Positions 9,203 to 17,260 of a stretch of DNA of 64,000 nucleotides are shown here, piece by piece. Source of the DNA: Microcaldota archaeon. Lineage in GTDB: Archaea > Micrarchaeota > Micrarchaeia > Micrarchaeales > Micrarchaeaceae. The position numbers and the translations under genes are program-made. Each line of letters begins with the position of its first letter. The first letter of the stretch is position 1. Where the stretch lies: assembly GCA_021811435.1 (NCBI GenBank), contig JAJZOR010000004.1, forward strand, positions 45,876-109,875, given 5' to 3'. Under the pieces are notes generated by a model. That model was not told the origin of the DNA. It saw only the letters and a program-made list of their open reading frames with translations, and ran no database searches.

Positions 9203-9270
9203 AGAAAAATAAAGTAAAAAGAGGAAAGGAAAATTAAAGAAAAAAAGAAAAAGAAACTGACGCGCTCAGT
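9203..9270 (-). terminator. pilin terminator: stop-codon hairpin plus pyrimidine tract
   Basis: On the minus strand a short inverted repeat (ACTGA / TCAGT, 5-nt loop, plus positions 9256-9270) includes the pilin stop codon. It is followed by about 50 nt that are almost purely T and C with several long T runs. The same arrangement is seen after the S-layer gene, the other gene here expected to be very highly expressed. Confidence 0.55.
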
Positions 9271-9850
9271 GCGTGGACTTTAGAGCTAGTGTAGCCACCT
9301 TGGCCCAGTTCGTTGGAACGCCACCCTTGCACGGGCCCAGAGTGCAGTATGTCACCCACACGTATCCGTAGAACGGAGTCCCTATCACAGGTCCGATCGG
9401 CATGCCGCCTGCCACAGTCAGTGACCCAGTCCCGCCGAACGAGACCGGGTATATCTGGCCGGACTGCAACGTCCCAATCGCAACGGCGTTGGTAGGTGTG
9501 GAACCGCCATGACTCATGTTGAACGGCACGCCTATCACTTTAGCGCTACCAGAAGTAAGGTTCTCACCCTCCTGTGCGACGAACACGTTGACAGAGTAGA
9601 ATGTCTGCCCTGTGTTCTGGCCGAACGAGAAGTTTATGAACGACCCGGTAGTGCCGTTAGCACTGAAAGTCGGAGTAGCACATATGTATCCGGATTGTGC
9701 TATGCACGCCTGTGGTGTTCCGCCTGAGCCGAACACTCCTAGCTCGAATAACGCCGCCAGGACCACTGCTATTATCAAGATGGCCCATCCGTAGGTCATC
9801 AGGTATTCCATAGCGCTCTGTCCTTTTAGCGTCTTTTTGTTGTGTATCAT
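9266..9850 (-). CDS. type IV pilin-like surface protein with class III signal peptide
   Basis: The N-terminus is a short Lys-rich leader ending in KGQSAMEYLMTYGWAILIIA. This is a class III signal: preflagellin peptidase should cut at the Gly, leaving a hydrophobic helix that packs in the filament core. The remaining ~150 residues are Gly/Thr/Ser-rich with several sequons and cysteines, as expected of an exposed beta-rich head. Pilins of this QSAMEYL type are typical of Micrarchaeota and related archaea. An SD-like GGGGG lies 5 nt before ATG 9850, a strong box A lies upstream and an unusual terminator follows. High expression is inferred. Confidence 0.85.
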   Translation of the reverse strand: MIHNKKTLKGQSAMEYLMTYGWAILIIAVVLAALFELGVFGSGGTPQACIAQSGYICATPTFSANGTTGSFINFSFGQNTGQTFYSVNVFVAQEGENLTSGSAKVIGVPFNMSHGGSTPTNAVAIGTLQSGQIYPVSFGGTGSLTVAGGMPIGPVIGTPFYGYVWVTYCTLGPCKGGVPTNWAKVATLALKSTH

Positions 9851-9883
9851 AGATACCCCCTGTTATAACTACACTCTCGCAAG

Positions 9884-9893
9884 ATATATATAC
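9884..9893 (-). promoter_or_regulatory. box A of the pilin gene
   Basis: The minus strand reads TATATATATC about 35 bp before the pilin ATG, followed by a short leader with a GGGGG ribosome binding site. The rest of the 283-bp gap to gdhA contains a second TATA-like CTTTATACAC at about 9959 and a GCCTGC/GCAGGC hairpin at 10050-10069, with no convincing gene. Confidence 0.5.
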
Positions 9894-10133
9894 CTTTTCC
9901 AACGTATTGAAAATTTTTGATACTGAAATCGGCGTTATCTACCTAGACCGATGCTATCGCTTTATACACTATTTGGAGCGCTCAAATAACCTGCCATGAT
10001 CGCTGCCTTGGGCTGTGCGGTTGCCAATGCTTATGTGTTGCGATGCGATGCCTGCTTTTATTCGCAGGCCCAAAAGCTTTCGAAAACAAATAAAAGGTTA
10101 TAAGTCCTTATGTAAACGCTGATTGGTGGTGAA

Positions 10134-11405
10134 ATGGCAGAGGAATTGAATCCGTTCAAGATAGCGCAAGAGCAGCTCGATAAGGCTGCAGATATAATGG
10201 GACTGGACAAGGAGGCGCATGCCATACTTAGGGAGCCCAGGCGCACCCTGATAGTTAACCTGCCCGTCAAGATGAGGGACGGGCACACAGAGACGTTCAC
10301 GGGCTTCAGGGTGCAGTACAACGACGCGAGGGGTCCAGCCAAGGGCGGCATAAGGTTCCACCCGGCCGAGACGCTGGACACCGTGAAGGCCCTCTCCGCA
10401 TGGATGACGTGGAAGTGCTCGCTTGCGGACATACCGCTCGGAGGCGGCAAGGGAGGCGTGATATGCGACCCGAAGAAGTTCAACGAGATGGAATTGGAGA
10501 ACCTATCCAGGGCTTACATGAGGGCGATAGCCAGCTTCGTCGGCCCGGACAAGGACATACCAGCGCCTGACGTTTACACTACGCCGCAGATAATGGCATG
10601 GATGCTTGACGAATACACACGGATAGTGGGCCACAACGACTTCGGCACCATAACCGGCAAGCCGGTAGAGGTATGGGGCTCGGAGGGCCGTATGGACTCG
10701 ACTGCGCTCGGAGGGATGTTCGTGATGCGCGAAGCGGCCAAGGCGCTCAAGCTAAATCTTAAGAGATCCACAATCGCGGTGCAGGGTTTCGGCAACGCTG
10801 GCAAGTTCGCTTACACGCTGTCGAAGCAGCTCTTCGGCTCGAAGGTGGTGGCGATAAGCGACTCTGAGGGAGGCGTCTACGATCCCGACGGGCTGGACCT
10901 GCAGAAACTCGAGAAGGCTAAGGCGGAGACCGGCAGCGTCAAGAACTACAAGAGCAAGAACTCCAAGCAGATAACCAACGAGAAGCTGCTGGAGCTGGAC
11001 GTCGACGTGCTCATACCGGCAGCGATAGAGAACCAGATAAGGAAGGACAACGCGGACGACATAAAGGCGAAGCTGATACTGGAGCTGGCCAACGGGCCTG
11101 TGACGCCGGACGCCACTGACATACTGTTCGAGAAGAAGGCCATGGACCTGCCGGACTTCCTGGTCAACAGCGGCGGGGTGATAGGCTCTTACTTCGAATG
11201 GGTGCAAAACATAAGCGGCTACTACTGGGACACTGACAGGTTCCACGCTGAGCTCGACAGGATAATAACCAAGTCCTTCAGGGACACCGTAGCAGTGCAG
11301 AAGAGCTACGCCCAGAAGAAGACCAGGATAAACGAGAGGATGGCTGCCTACGTGATAGCCGTAGAAAGGGTAGCGAAGGCCATGAAGGCGCGCGGCTGGT
11401 ACTGA
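10134..11405 (+). CDS. gdhA: glutamate dehydrogenase
   Basis: This 423-residue enzyme interconverts glutamate with 2-oxoglutarate and ammonia using NAD(P). The substrate-binding segment PLGGGKGGVICDP, the following catalytic-site segment GPDKDIPAPDVYT and the Rossmann motif VQGFGNAGKFAY are all intact. The C-terminal region (NSGGVIGSYFEWVQN) also fits hexameric archaeal GDH. Cofactor preference cannot be decided. A box A (GGTTATAAG) and GGTGGTGAA ribosome binding site precede ATG 10134. A compact hairpin plus T run ends the gene. Confidence 0.95.
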   Translation: MAEELNPFKIAQEQLDKAADIMGLDKEAHAILREPRRTLIVNLPVKMRDGHTETFTGFRVQYNDARGPAKGGIRFHPAETLDTVKALSAWMTWKCSLADIPLGGGKGGVICDPKKFNEMELENLSRAYMRAIASFVGPDKDIPAPDVYTTPQIMAWMLDEYTRIVGHNDFGTITGKPVEVWGSEGRMDSTALGGMFVMREAAKALKLNLKRSTIAVQGFGNAGKFAYTLSKQLFGSKVVAISDSEGGVYDPDGLDLQKLEKAKAETGSVKNYKSKNSKQITNEKLLELDVDVLIPAAIENQIRKDNADDIKAKLILELANGPVTPDATDILFEKKAMDLPDFLVNSGGVIGSYFEWVQNISGYYWDTDRFHAELDRIITKSFRDTVAVQKSYAQKKTRINERMAAYVIAVERVAKAMKARGWY

Positions 11406-11414
11406 ACATTTGAT

Positions 11415-11449
11415 GGACCGCGATGCGAGCGCGGTCCGTTCTTTTTCTT
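11415..11449 (+). terminator. intrinsic (hairpin plus T-run) terminator of gdhA
   Basis: GGACCGCG (11415-11422) and CGCGGTCC (11430-11437) form a perfect 8-bp GC-rich stem with a 7-nt loop, followed at once by GTTCTTTTTCTT. The form is that of a bacterial Rho-independent terminator and it starts only about 10 nt after the stop codon. Confidence 0.65.
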
Positions 11450-11570
11450 ACCCCATTTCGCATGGGAAGCGTTTATATACTTATAACATTTGATGTATTC
11501 TAAGTTGTCTGGTGGCTTCACGGCTTGGATGCGCGCCGGTCGATAAACTTTTTATGGCTATGATGATTGG

Positions 11571-11921
11571 ATGGGGGACTCTGATTCGATTGAAGGGGCA
11601 CCTATCCAGGATGAAAAGTCCTACGAGCGAAGGTTAGCTGCCTATTCAAAGAAATTTGAGGATGAAGGCGGCGATTTACATGGCACAGATCCGATAGGAT
11701 ATGCATTGGCTGTGCTGAGCAATGGAAGGACAATAGCAATTGCGCGCAAGCTCCCCAATTTGGTAGCACGATTTGACTTGTGCATAAGAAAAGTAGAGGA
11801 CTACAAAGCTACAGGACATCACAAATTGGACGATTACGTGATAGGGATACTTGACAGCGCATTTGAGGGTGTAGATCACCGTTTCGAAGAAGCGGCACAC
11901 TCCCCTAGGTTTATCGCATAG
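11571..11921 (+). CDS. uncharacterised 116-aa protein
   Basis: This soluble, acidic-to-neutral protein has no motif I recognise. It contains a helix-rich middle (TDPIGYALAVLSNGRTIAIARKLPNLVARFDLCIRK). The gene is markedly more AT-rich than its neighbours and ends 10 nt before the beta-helix/transglutaminase gene, whose ribosome binding site overlaps its stop. The two therefore form an operon of possibly foreign origin. AT-rich promoter elements lie at about 11471 and 11545. Confidence 0.6.
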   Translation: MGDSDSIEGAPIQDEKSYERRLAAYSKKFEDEGGDLHGTDPIGYALAVLSNGRTIAIARKLPNLVARFDLCIRKVEDYKATGHHKLDDYVIGILDSAFEGVDHRFEEAAHSPRFIA

Positions 11922-11931
11922 GTGTTTGCTA

Positions 11932-13338
11932 ATGGGATTGAATTCCACTATAAACGTGAAAACTTTTCAAGACACAACGCGATTGGTAGAGTACCTTAAA
12001 GCACAAAAAGATGACGTCGTACATGTAGACGTGATAAAGGATTGCATGTCTGGCGATAGCATGTTCAAAAGCCGCCTCTCTTTCGAACGCTATATGAACT
12101 CGGATGGAAGCATTGGCGGCTTCTTCGAGAGCGGAAAGGTAAAACTTGATAGTTTACACAATTTCATATCGCGTGCTGCAGTACTTATCGGTAACATAGC
12201 ACTGAACGAAAGCGTAATAGGTGAGAATGCTACAATAAACGCAGGCGAAGGTGCAGCAATCAACTTTTATAAATCTAAGGTAGACGGCACAGTAGCTGTA
12301 GAGTATGGTAACGCTTATATAACCAATTCTCTCATAGAGCGAAATGCATCCATAAATTGGACAGGGGGAAGCGCAGCTACCGAGGCGAAACTTGTTATAA
12401 AAGATTCGTCTGTTGGTACTCCGCTTGGCTTAACAGAAATAAGCATTTCGAATGCAGATCTTAACATAATAAACTCACAAGTGGAGAGTGATATATCAGC
12501 TTCATTCTCACTGCGCGGTAAATTTAATGTCATCTCATCGTTTGTACCAAGAGGAGCGCGACTAAAAGATTACAATACGCTTACCAGTAGGCTTGATTCG
12601 CTCAAATCTAGATACGAGATAACACCGAATTTTAGAGCAGATGTAAAAGGGATTGCATGCCTCAAGCAGGGTTCATATAGATGGGTAAAAAACTTAGTGG
12701 TATACGACTTAGGAAATGATAAAATAAACGACACTTATTACATTGAGTTATCATCGAATGACAACGAGGAAGCCAGAAAACTTCATAATGATATGAAGGT
12801 AAAGTGCCATACGCTTGAGGATGAGATTAGGCAGAAAATATTAGAGTTTTCAGACGGCGATAAGATTTCGAAAGAGATCTTGGAAACTGCAACTCTATTG
12901 GCTAAAGGCGTGTACCAGGAACTGCGATATGACGATAGATGGGAGAGTTATATAAAATCAGAGTACTTAGACAGGCAGCAGCATGTAATACCATTTGCAG
13001 AGATACTGAAGAACAGAAGAGGTGTATGTCATGAGAAAGCTTTGCTCCTTGAGATGCTGATAGAGATGGAGAATGAGGGGAGGGATGAAAGTAATATTAT
13101 AACTTCCAAGTTTGTTGAGGGTACAGTTAAAGTAGAGGGAAACAAAGAGGGATACGGCCATGCATGGGTGGAATTGCACTTGCCTAACGGTAAAGACGTC
13201 ATAATTGACCCGACGAATTGGCCGTATATGTATGGTACGTACAATGACACTATGCTTACGGATCGGCATAAAAATGTGAAATACGAAAGAAATGACAGGA
13301 TGAATGCGTTGGTGATAGACGCACAGCCGTTGTCTTGA
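11932..13338 (+). CDS. beta-helix plus transglutaminase-like domain protein
   Basis: The 468-residue protein has two parts. Residues about 70-210 are short repeats with alternating hydrophobic and Asn/Gly/Ser positions (IGNIALNESVIGENATINAG and similar), suggesting a right-handed beta-helix. The C-terminal part is a transglutaminase-like fold with Cys366 in RRGVCHEKALLLEML, His410 in GYGHAWVEL and Asp426 in VIIDPTNW, so the Cys-His-Asp triad is complete. It could be a protease, an amidase or a crosslinking enzyme. No signal peptide is seen. The ATG at 11932 is preceded by AGGTG. The DNA is AT-rich relative to flanking core genes, consistent with transfer. Confidence 0.7.
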   Translation: MGLNSTINVKTFQDTTRLVEYLKAQKDDVVHVDVIKDCMSGDSMFKSRLSFERYMNSDGSIGGFFESGKVKLDSLHNFISRAAVLIGNIALNESVIGENATINAGEGAAINFYKSKVDGTVAVEYGNAYITNSLIERNASINWTGGSAATEAKLVIKDSSVGTPLGLTEISISNADLNIINSQVESDISASFSLRGKFNVISSFVPRGARLKDYNTLTSRLDSLKSRYEITPNFRADVKGIACLKQGSYRWVKNLVVYDLGNDKINDTYYIELSSNDNEEARKLHNDMKVKCHTLEDEIRQKILEFSDGDKISKEILETATLLAKGVYQELRYDDRWESYIKSEYLDRQQHVIPFAEILKNRRGVCHEKALLLEMLIEMENEGRDESNIITSKFVEGTVKVEGNKEGYGHAWVELHLPNGKDVIIDPTNWPYMYGTYNDTMLTDRHKNVKYERNDRMNALVIDAQPLS

Positions 13339-13393
13339 TTGAACCTTTGCGTATACGTACATTTAGACCTAAGGCTTTGGCACACGCATTGCA

Positions 13394-14491
13394 TTAGTCA
13401 TTGTCGAAAATCTCGCACCAGTCCTTGAGCTCGCCGGTTATTACGTGCCTTGATCTGCGCAACTCCTTTAGATCCCTGCAGCCGCTAACGAACATGGCGG
13501 TCTTCAGCGCGAATATGGTCTCTTCCAGATATTCGGTCACCTTGTCGCTCGACACTGTAGCCGGCCTAAGCAGAGGCCACGCCATGGCGCACAGGTCTGC
13601 ACCCATGGATATCGCCTTGGCCATCTCAAGGCCGTTCCTTATTCCCCCTGACGCGACAACCGGCAGCTTGACCGCCTTCCTGACCCCGTACAGCGCGGCT
13701 GCGGTAGGTATGCCCCAGTCCCAGAATATATTGCCCGCCTTGAACTTGACCATCTTGTTGGCTTCCTTTGCCCTGTATGACTCCACTCCGGACCAGCTGG
13801 TTCCCCCCATGCCTGCTATTTCTATTGCGCTTACGCCTGCAGATTCCAAGCGCTTCGCCACAGTATCGGATATGCCTGCGCCGACCTCCTTGGCGACTAT
13901 CGGCTTTCCCAGGCCTGAAGCAGTCTCCTTGATGCGCGCCATGACATGGCTGAATTCAGCCTCGCCTTCCGGCTGAATCACCTCCTGGAGCGGATTGAGA
14001 TGCACGTAGAGCGCGTCTGCGTCCAGCATCTCGACCAGCTTCTTCGCCTCGGCTATGCTGAGCCCCTTAGACAGCTGCGCGCCGCCTATGTTCGAACCTA
14101 TGAATATGTCAGGCGCCACCTTCCTTGTTATCGAATAGGTTTCGGCCAGCCCCCTGGTCAGCAATCCTGCGCGCTGACTCCCTACGGCCATGCCTATGCC
14201 GAGGCGCTGCGCAGCCTCGGCTAAGTTCCTGTTGACCTTCTTTGCCAGTTCCGCACCGCCGGTCATAGCGCCTATGAATATCGGCGCAGCGAACTTGTGC
14301 CCCAGGAAGGTGGTGGATATGTCTATGTCGTCGAAGTCGATTTCCGGCAGCGCGTCATTGAATAGGCGGACGTTTTCGAAGAGCGTGGTCGCTCTCCTGC
14401 TCTGCACCGGCTTCTCCAGGCATAACAGGATCCCTTCCTCCTTCCTCTTCTCTATTATCTTTACCTTCTTACGCAGTTCCACTTTGTCCAT
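13394..14491 (-). CDS. fni: type 2 isopentenyl-diphosphate isomerase (FMN-dependent)
   Basis: This FMN enzyme converts isopentenyl diphosphate to dimethylallyl diphosphate for archaeal lipid synthesis. It shows the type 2 landmarks: APIFIGAMTGG, GMAVGSQRAGL, the HLNPLQEVIQPEGE stretch, then AGMGGTSW and VVASGGIRNGLEMAKAISMGA for phosphate and flavin binding. The start is ATG 14491 (MDKVELRKKVK); an upstream in-frame start at 14524 adds unrelated residues. A TTATTTAAG box A lies about 40 bp upstream. The length of 365 residues is normal. Confidence 0.92.
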   Translation of the reverse strand: MDKVELRKKVKIIEKRKEEGILLCLEKPVQSRRATTLFENVRLFNDALPEIDFDDIDISTTFLGHKFAAPIFIGAMTGGAELAKKVNRNLAEAAQRLGIGMAVGSQRAGLLTRGLAETYSITRKVAPDIFIGSNIGGAQLSKGLSIAEAKKLVEMLDADALYVHLNPLQEVIQPEGEAEFSHVMARIKETASGLGKPIVAKEVGAGISDTVAKRLESAGVSAIEIAGMGGTSWSGVESYRAKEANKMVKFKAGNIFWDWGIPTAAALYGVRKAVKLPVVASGGIRNGLEMAKAISMGADLCAMAWPLLRPATVSSDKVTEYLEETIFALKTAMFVSGCRDLKELRRSRHVITGELKDWCEIFDND

Positions 14492-14571
14492 TCGAACACA
14501 CGCAAGTATTATTTTGAAAAACAAGCTTAAATAAGGCTGCGTAGCCGCTCAGGATTTGATTTCAAGAGTCT

Positions 14572-14978
14572 TTAGCGCCATGCCCTTTGTATCTGACGCC
14601 CTTCCCTTATATAGAAAGATACGACATGGTTGCCCTGTTCGCCATTCCATAGGCGCATCTTACTGTTGACCAAAACGGATGCTTAATCTCGTATCTGGCT
14701 ATGGCCTCCTTTATGTTTTCCGGGTCTCTCTCGTTCTCGAACTTGGCCGAATGCACTCCGATGACTACTACAGGGCTGCCCTTGTAGCACTCCTCTATGC
14801 GCGACAGGGTGCGAAGCATGTGCATGCAGTTTATGCAGCAGTAGGTCCAGAAATCCAGTATGACAACACGGCCCCTCAGCGCTGAAATAGATAGCGGGAC
14901 TTCGGTGTTCAGCCATGTCGAATCTTTGGCGAACTCGTGCGGCCTGTGGCTGAACGGGTTATATAGACCCCATTTCAT
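14572..14978 (-). pseudogene. redoxin/TlpA-like thioredoxin-fold gene with frameshift
   Basis: The first ~100 residues are a redoxin-like thioredoxin fold with FWTYCCINCMHMLRTL, the WxYCCxNC redox motif of the family that often carries NHL repeats. After YEIKHP the frame gives a short unrelated tail and stops at 14607. A one-base shift right there restores VLVNSKMRLWN, the expected continuation of this family, then runs to a stop at 14572. I infer a single-base deletion or sequencing error. Even the repaired product lacks the rest of a thioredoxin domain, so decay is likely. Confidence 0.6.
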
Positions 14979-15038
14979 AATGACATTTTGTCGGCCCGTA
15001 TTAAGTGCCTTTGGGCGTGCTCAGGCAAAGCTGGCAGG

Positions 15039-16022
15039 TCAGGCTGCTGAAGGGAGACCGAGCTGCTGACCTATCGATTTTATCGCAGGCAGGGAGCATA
15101 CCTGCGCCGTGTCGTTTATTGAAGGGCATATCTCGGCTATGTATAGGTCGGCTGCGGCGTACTCGCCCCATGCGAACTGGTCATTGAAGCTTGCAAGTTG
15201 GTTAAGTATCTGGGCATGCGTCATCGATGCGATGTACTGCCAATTGTGCGCTGTGGTGGCATTGTTGCCTATGATTACTGCGTCGGCTCCGCTGACGAGC
15301 GAATCGCCCCAGAGGGTGAACGGAGTGCCCTCGAATTTTCCTGTGCTGTTCATGAAAGCTATAGCCTTGTAGTACGTGGCATTTGGCGCACGCGATAGGA
15401 AGAATGAAAGCGGCTGTATCTCGAAGTGGCCGGTTATCGGCGATTCGTACTCGGCTGATATGAAATTTATCAGGCTGCTTGAGTAGTGGTTCCCGAAATC
15501 CACGCCTGAAGCCGTAGTGGTGTTGGCCTGCACCCAGTAGAGCGTGGGCACGTCACCATCCTGGAGCGCGCTGTAACCATTGTACAGGGCTGTGAAGTTG
15601 CCGAACCGTGACAGCGCCAGCGCCATTGCCCACCTGTTTTCCCCGCAGTAGGGGCAGGTAGTCGCGCCTATGTACACCACACTGGGCTTCCCGTCTATCA
15701 CTATGGGACTGTACTGGGGCGAGTTCGATACGAGCACCTCATTCACTAGGGTGCCATTGAGCAGCCGTTCGCCGGCTATCTCGTAATAATTGAGCGGCTC
15801 GTTGTTTATAACCGCCAGGGCGGAGCTGTTTAGCGGATCGTTTATGCCTGCCAGGGTCGCATTCGGGGTGGACGTGGCGTTTTTAGACGGCTGTACTATG
15901 TACGTTGGTTTCGTGATGCTGATGTAGACCAGCGCGGCAACCAGCAGCAGCACAGTGGCCCCGAGTATTACGTTTAGCGTGATAGACCTTGTAAGCAGCT
16001 TTTTTTGATCGTATCTGCGCAT
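15039..16022 (-). CDS. exported DUF929-type thioredoxin-like protein
   Basis: An N-terminal signal-anchor helix (LNVILGATVLLLVAALVYIS) precedes a 270-residue extracytoplasmic region with sequons. That region has a thioredoxin-like core with VVYIGATTCPYCGENRWAMAL, a CPYC redox motif, and ends with another cysteine pair (AEICPSINDTAQVCSL). This matches DUF929 (PF06053). A role in oxidative folding of surface proteins is a reasonable inference. The start is ATG 16022, preceded by a GGTG and a box A (ATATTTATT); in-frame codons further upstream run through the promoter. Confidence 0.78.
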   Translation of the reverse strand: MRRYDQKKLLTRSITLNVILGATVLLLVAALVYISITKPTYIVQPSKNATSTPNATLAGINDPLNSSALAVINNEPLNYYEIAGERLLNGTLVNEVLVSNSPQYSPIVIDGKPSVVYIGATTCPYCGENRWAMALALSRFGNFTALYNGYSALQDGDVPTLYWVQANTTTASGVDFGNHYSSSLINFISAEYESPITGHFEIQPLSFFLSRAPNATYYKAIAFMNSTGKFEGTPFTLWGDSLVSGADAVIIGNNATTAHNWQYIASMTHAQILNQLASFNDQFAWGEYAAADLYIAEICPSINDTAQVCSLPAIKSIGQQLGLPSAA

Positions 16023-16210
16023 CGGATAGCACCATTGAACTGAAGCTGTATTGCGCTTATAGGGAATAAATATCTTTGCGTGGTTTGTGGGGGGCTTCTT
16101 ATCATAATTTGGCGCGGAGGCTGCGGCATGCGACCTAAAAGTCTCGCTTGGCAGCAAGTAATTAAATTACTGGCGCCCCATAAAATATGTTAACAAGGGG
16201 ATGTGATTAT

Positions 16211-16636
16211 GTGGCTGAAACAGAACTAAGCATCGATACTTACGGCACAGTCTTCTGGAGCCTGGCAAGCATGCTGCTGCTGATAATAATAGCGCTCGAC
16301 TCTGCAGGGTATTACATTGGAAACTCATCAACCCCAACAAATTACGGCTTCGCTCCACACACCATCGCGTTACTGTACGCGACATTATTCGCATTTGTTA
16401 TCGGCTTCGCGTTCCTCTTGGCGGCAATTTTATCCCTGAAGTCCAATAGAGCCGGCCCCACCATATCATCCTTGCTCTCAACTATACTGTTCATAGTAGA
16501 CATGACCATCGGTTTTGTGTGGTCCGGCTTCGGCGCGTTACTGGCGTCGGTTTCCTTAGTCACGCTGTTCTTCAGCTATCGGTCGCTCACCGCACCACGC
16601 AAAAGGGGCCCGGGCCGCCCGCGCATCAAGCGATAG
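16211..16636 (+). CDS. four-helix membrane protein with AT-hook-like tail
   Basis: The 141-residue protein has four hydrophobic segments (for example FWSLASMLLLIIIALDSAGYY and LLYATLFAFVIGFAFLLAA). A short basic C-terminal tail ends RKRGPGRPRIKR, which contains the GRP core of an AT-hook. If the tail is cytoplasmic it could touch the minor groove of AT-rich DNA. Start GTG 16211 follows a GGGG-containing leader and a box A (ATAAAATATG). The gene converges on an integrase remnant beside tRNA-Asp, so it may be cargo of a former element. Confidence 0.6.
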   Translation: MAETELSIDTYGTVFWSLASMLLLIIIALDSAGYYIGNSSTPTNYGFAPHTIALLYATLFAFVIGFAFLLAAILSLKSNRAGPTISSLLSTILFIVDMTIGFVWSGFGALLASVSLVTLFFSYRSLTAPRKRGPGRPRIKR

Positions 16637-16674
16637 AGCACGGGATACAAGTACACAGGCGCAGGAAGCAGAGA

Positions 16675-16734
16675 ATGGCTAAGAAGGGCAAAAAGGCGAG
16701 AAAGGCCGCTAAGCCCACGCGCAGGCCGAGGTAA
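16675..16734 (+). CDS. possible 19-aa Lys/Arg-rich microprotein
   Basis: ATG 16675 opens a 19-codon frame beginning MAKKGKKARKAAK, with 11 Lys/Arg residues. It lies directly after the AT-hook membrane protein gene and before the integrase remnant. No clear ribosome binding site beyond a weak GGA is present, so translation is uncertain. Confidence 0.22.
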   Translation: MAKKGKKARKAAKPTRRPR

Positions 16735-16736
16735 GC

Positions 16737-17043
16737 CTAGTACTCGAAGAGGAGCCTGAACTTTTCCGATCCTACGGCTCTCAGGAAAAGTTGCAGCTCC
16801 GTCTCTGTGAAGGCCTTGTTTATCGAGCCGTACTTCGGCTCTTTTGGCACCTTGAAGCGCCTCTTATAAACACGGTGCAAATCAGCTTTAAGCTCTTCTA
16901 ATTTTGATTGAGGAAGACTTTCGGCTAATGCCTCAAGCTGGCTTGAAAACTCGCTGAAAACGAACCCCGAACCCGCGTTTTCGCGAGTTTTTCTTATGCT
17001 AGACTTGCTCGAAACGAACCCGGCACTGCGTCGACAGAAAAAT
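16737..17043 (-). pseudogene. N-terminal fragment of a tyrosine integrase at tRNA-Asp
   Basis: The minus-strand frame is open from the tRNA-Asp 3' end to a TAG at 16737. Its last 40 residues read KEPKYGSINKAFTETELQLF and then a SEKFRLLFEY stretch. This aligns with the intact integrase at 53907-54674 (KTPKYGSLSKAFSDSQLQRF, SGKFRLLFSY). Everything downstream, including the catalytic Arg, His and Tyr, is missing. The fragment therefore marks an old integration at this tRNA. Confidence 0.7.
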
Positions 17044-17044
17044 T

Positions 17045-17135
17045 CGCCTTGGCCGGGATTCGAACCCGGGTCACAAGCGATCTGTCACAAAAGGTGTTGA
17101 CAGGCTCGTATGCTAGACCGCTACACTACCAAGGC
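17045..17135 (-). tRNA. tRNA-Asp(GTC) with 18-nt intron
   Basis: Acceptor stem GCCTTGG/CCAAGGC plus G73, T-arm CCGGG-TTCGAAT-CCCGG, and anticodon stem CGAGC/GCTTG frame an anticodon loop CTGTCA..C, giving anticodon GTC. Between positions 37 and 38 lies an intron of 18 nt (17080-17097). Intron TGACAG can pair with CTGTCA of the anticodon loop, forming the central helix of a bulge-helix-bulge splice site. CCA is not encoded. The integrase remnant abuts the 3' end. Confidence 0.88.
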
Positions 17136-17260
17136 ATCAGATTAAAAATGTGCGACATTAACAGGATAAATGTCCTGTGTCAAGTCATACACTTTAAAGG
17201 TTTAACATTTAAATAGATTATCGGACTGACTTTTTTCTTGTAGGCCCGTAGAGCGGTGTC

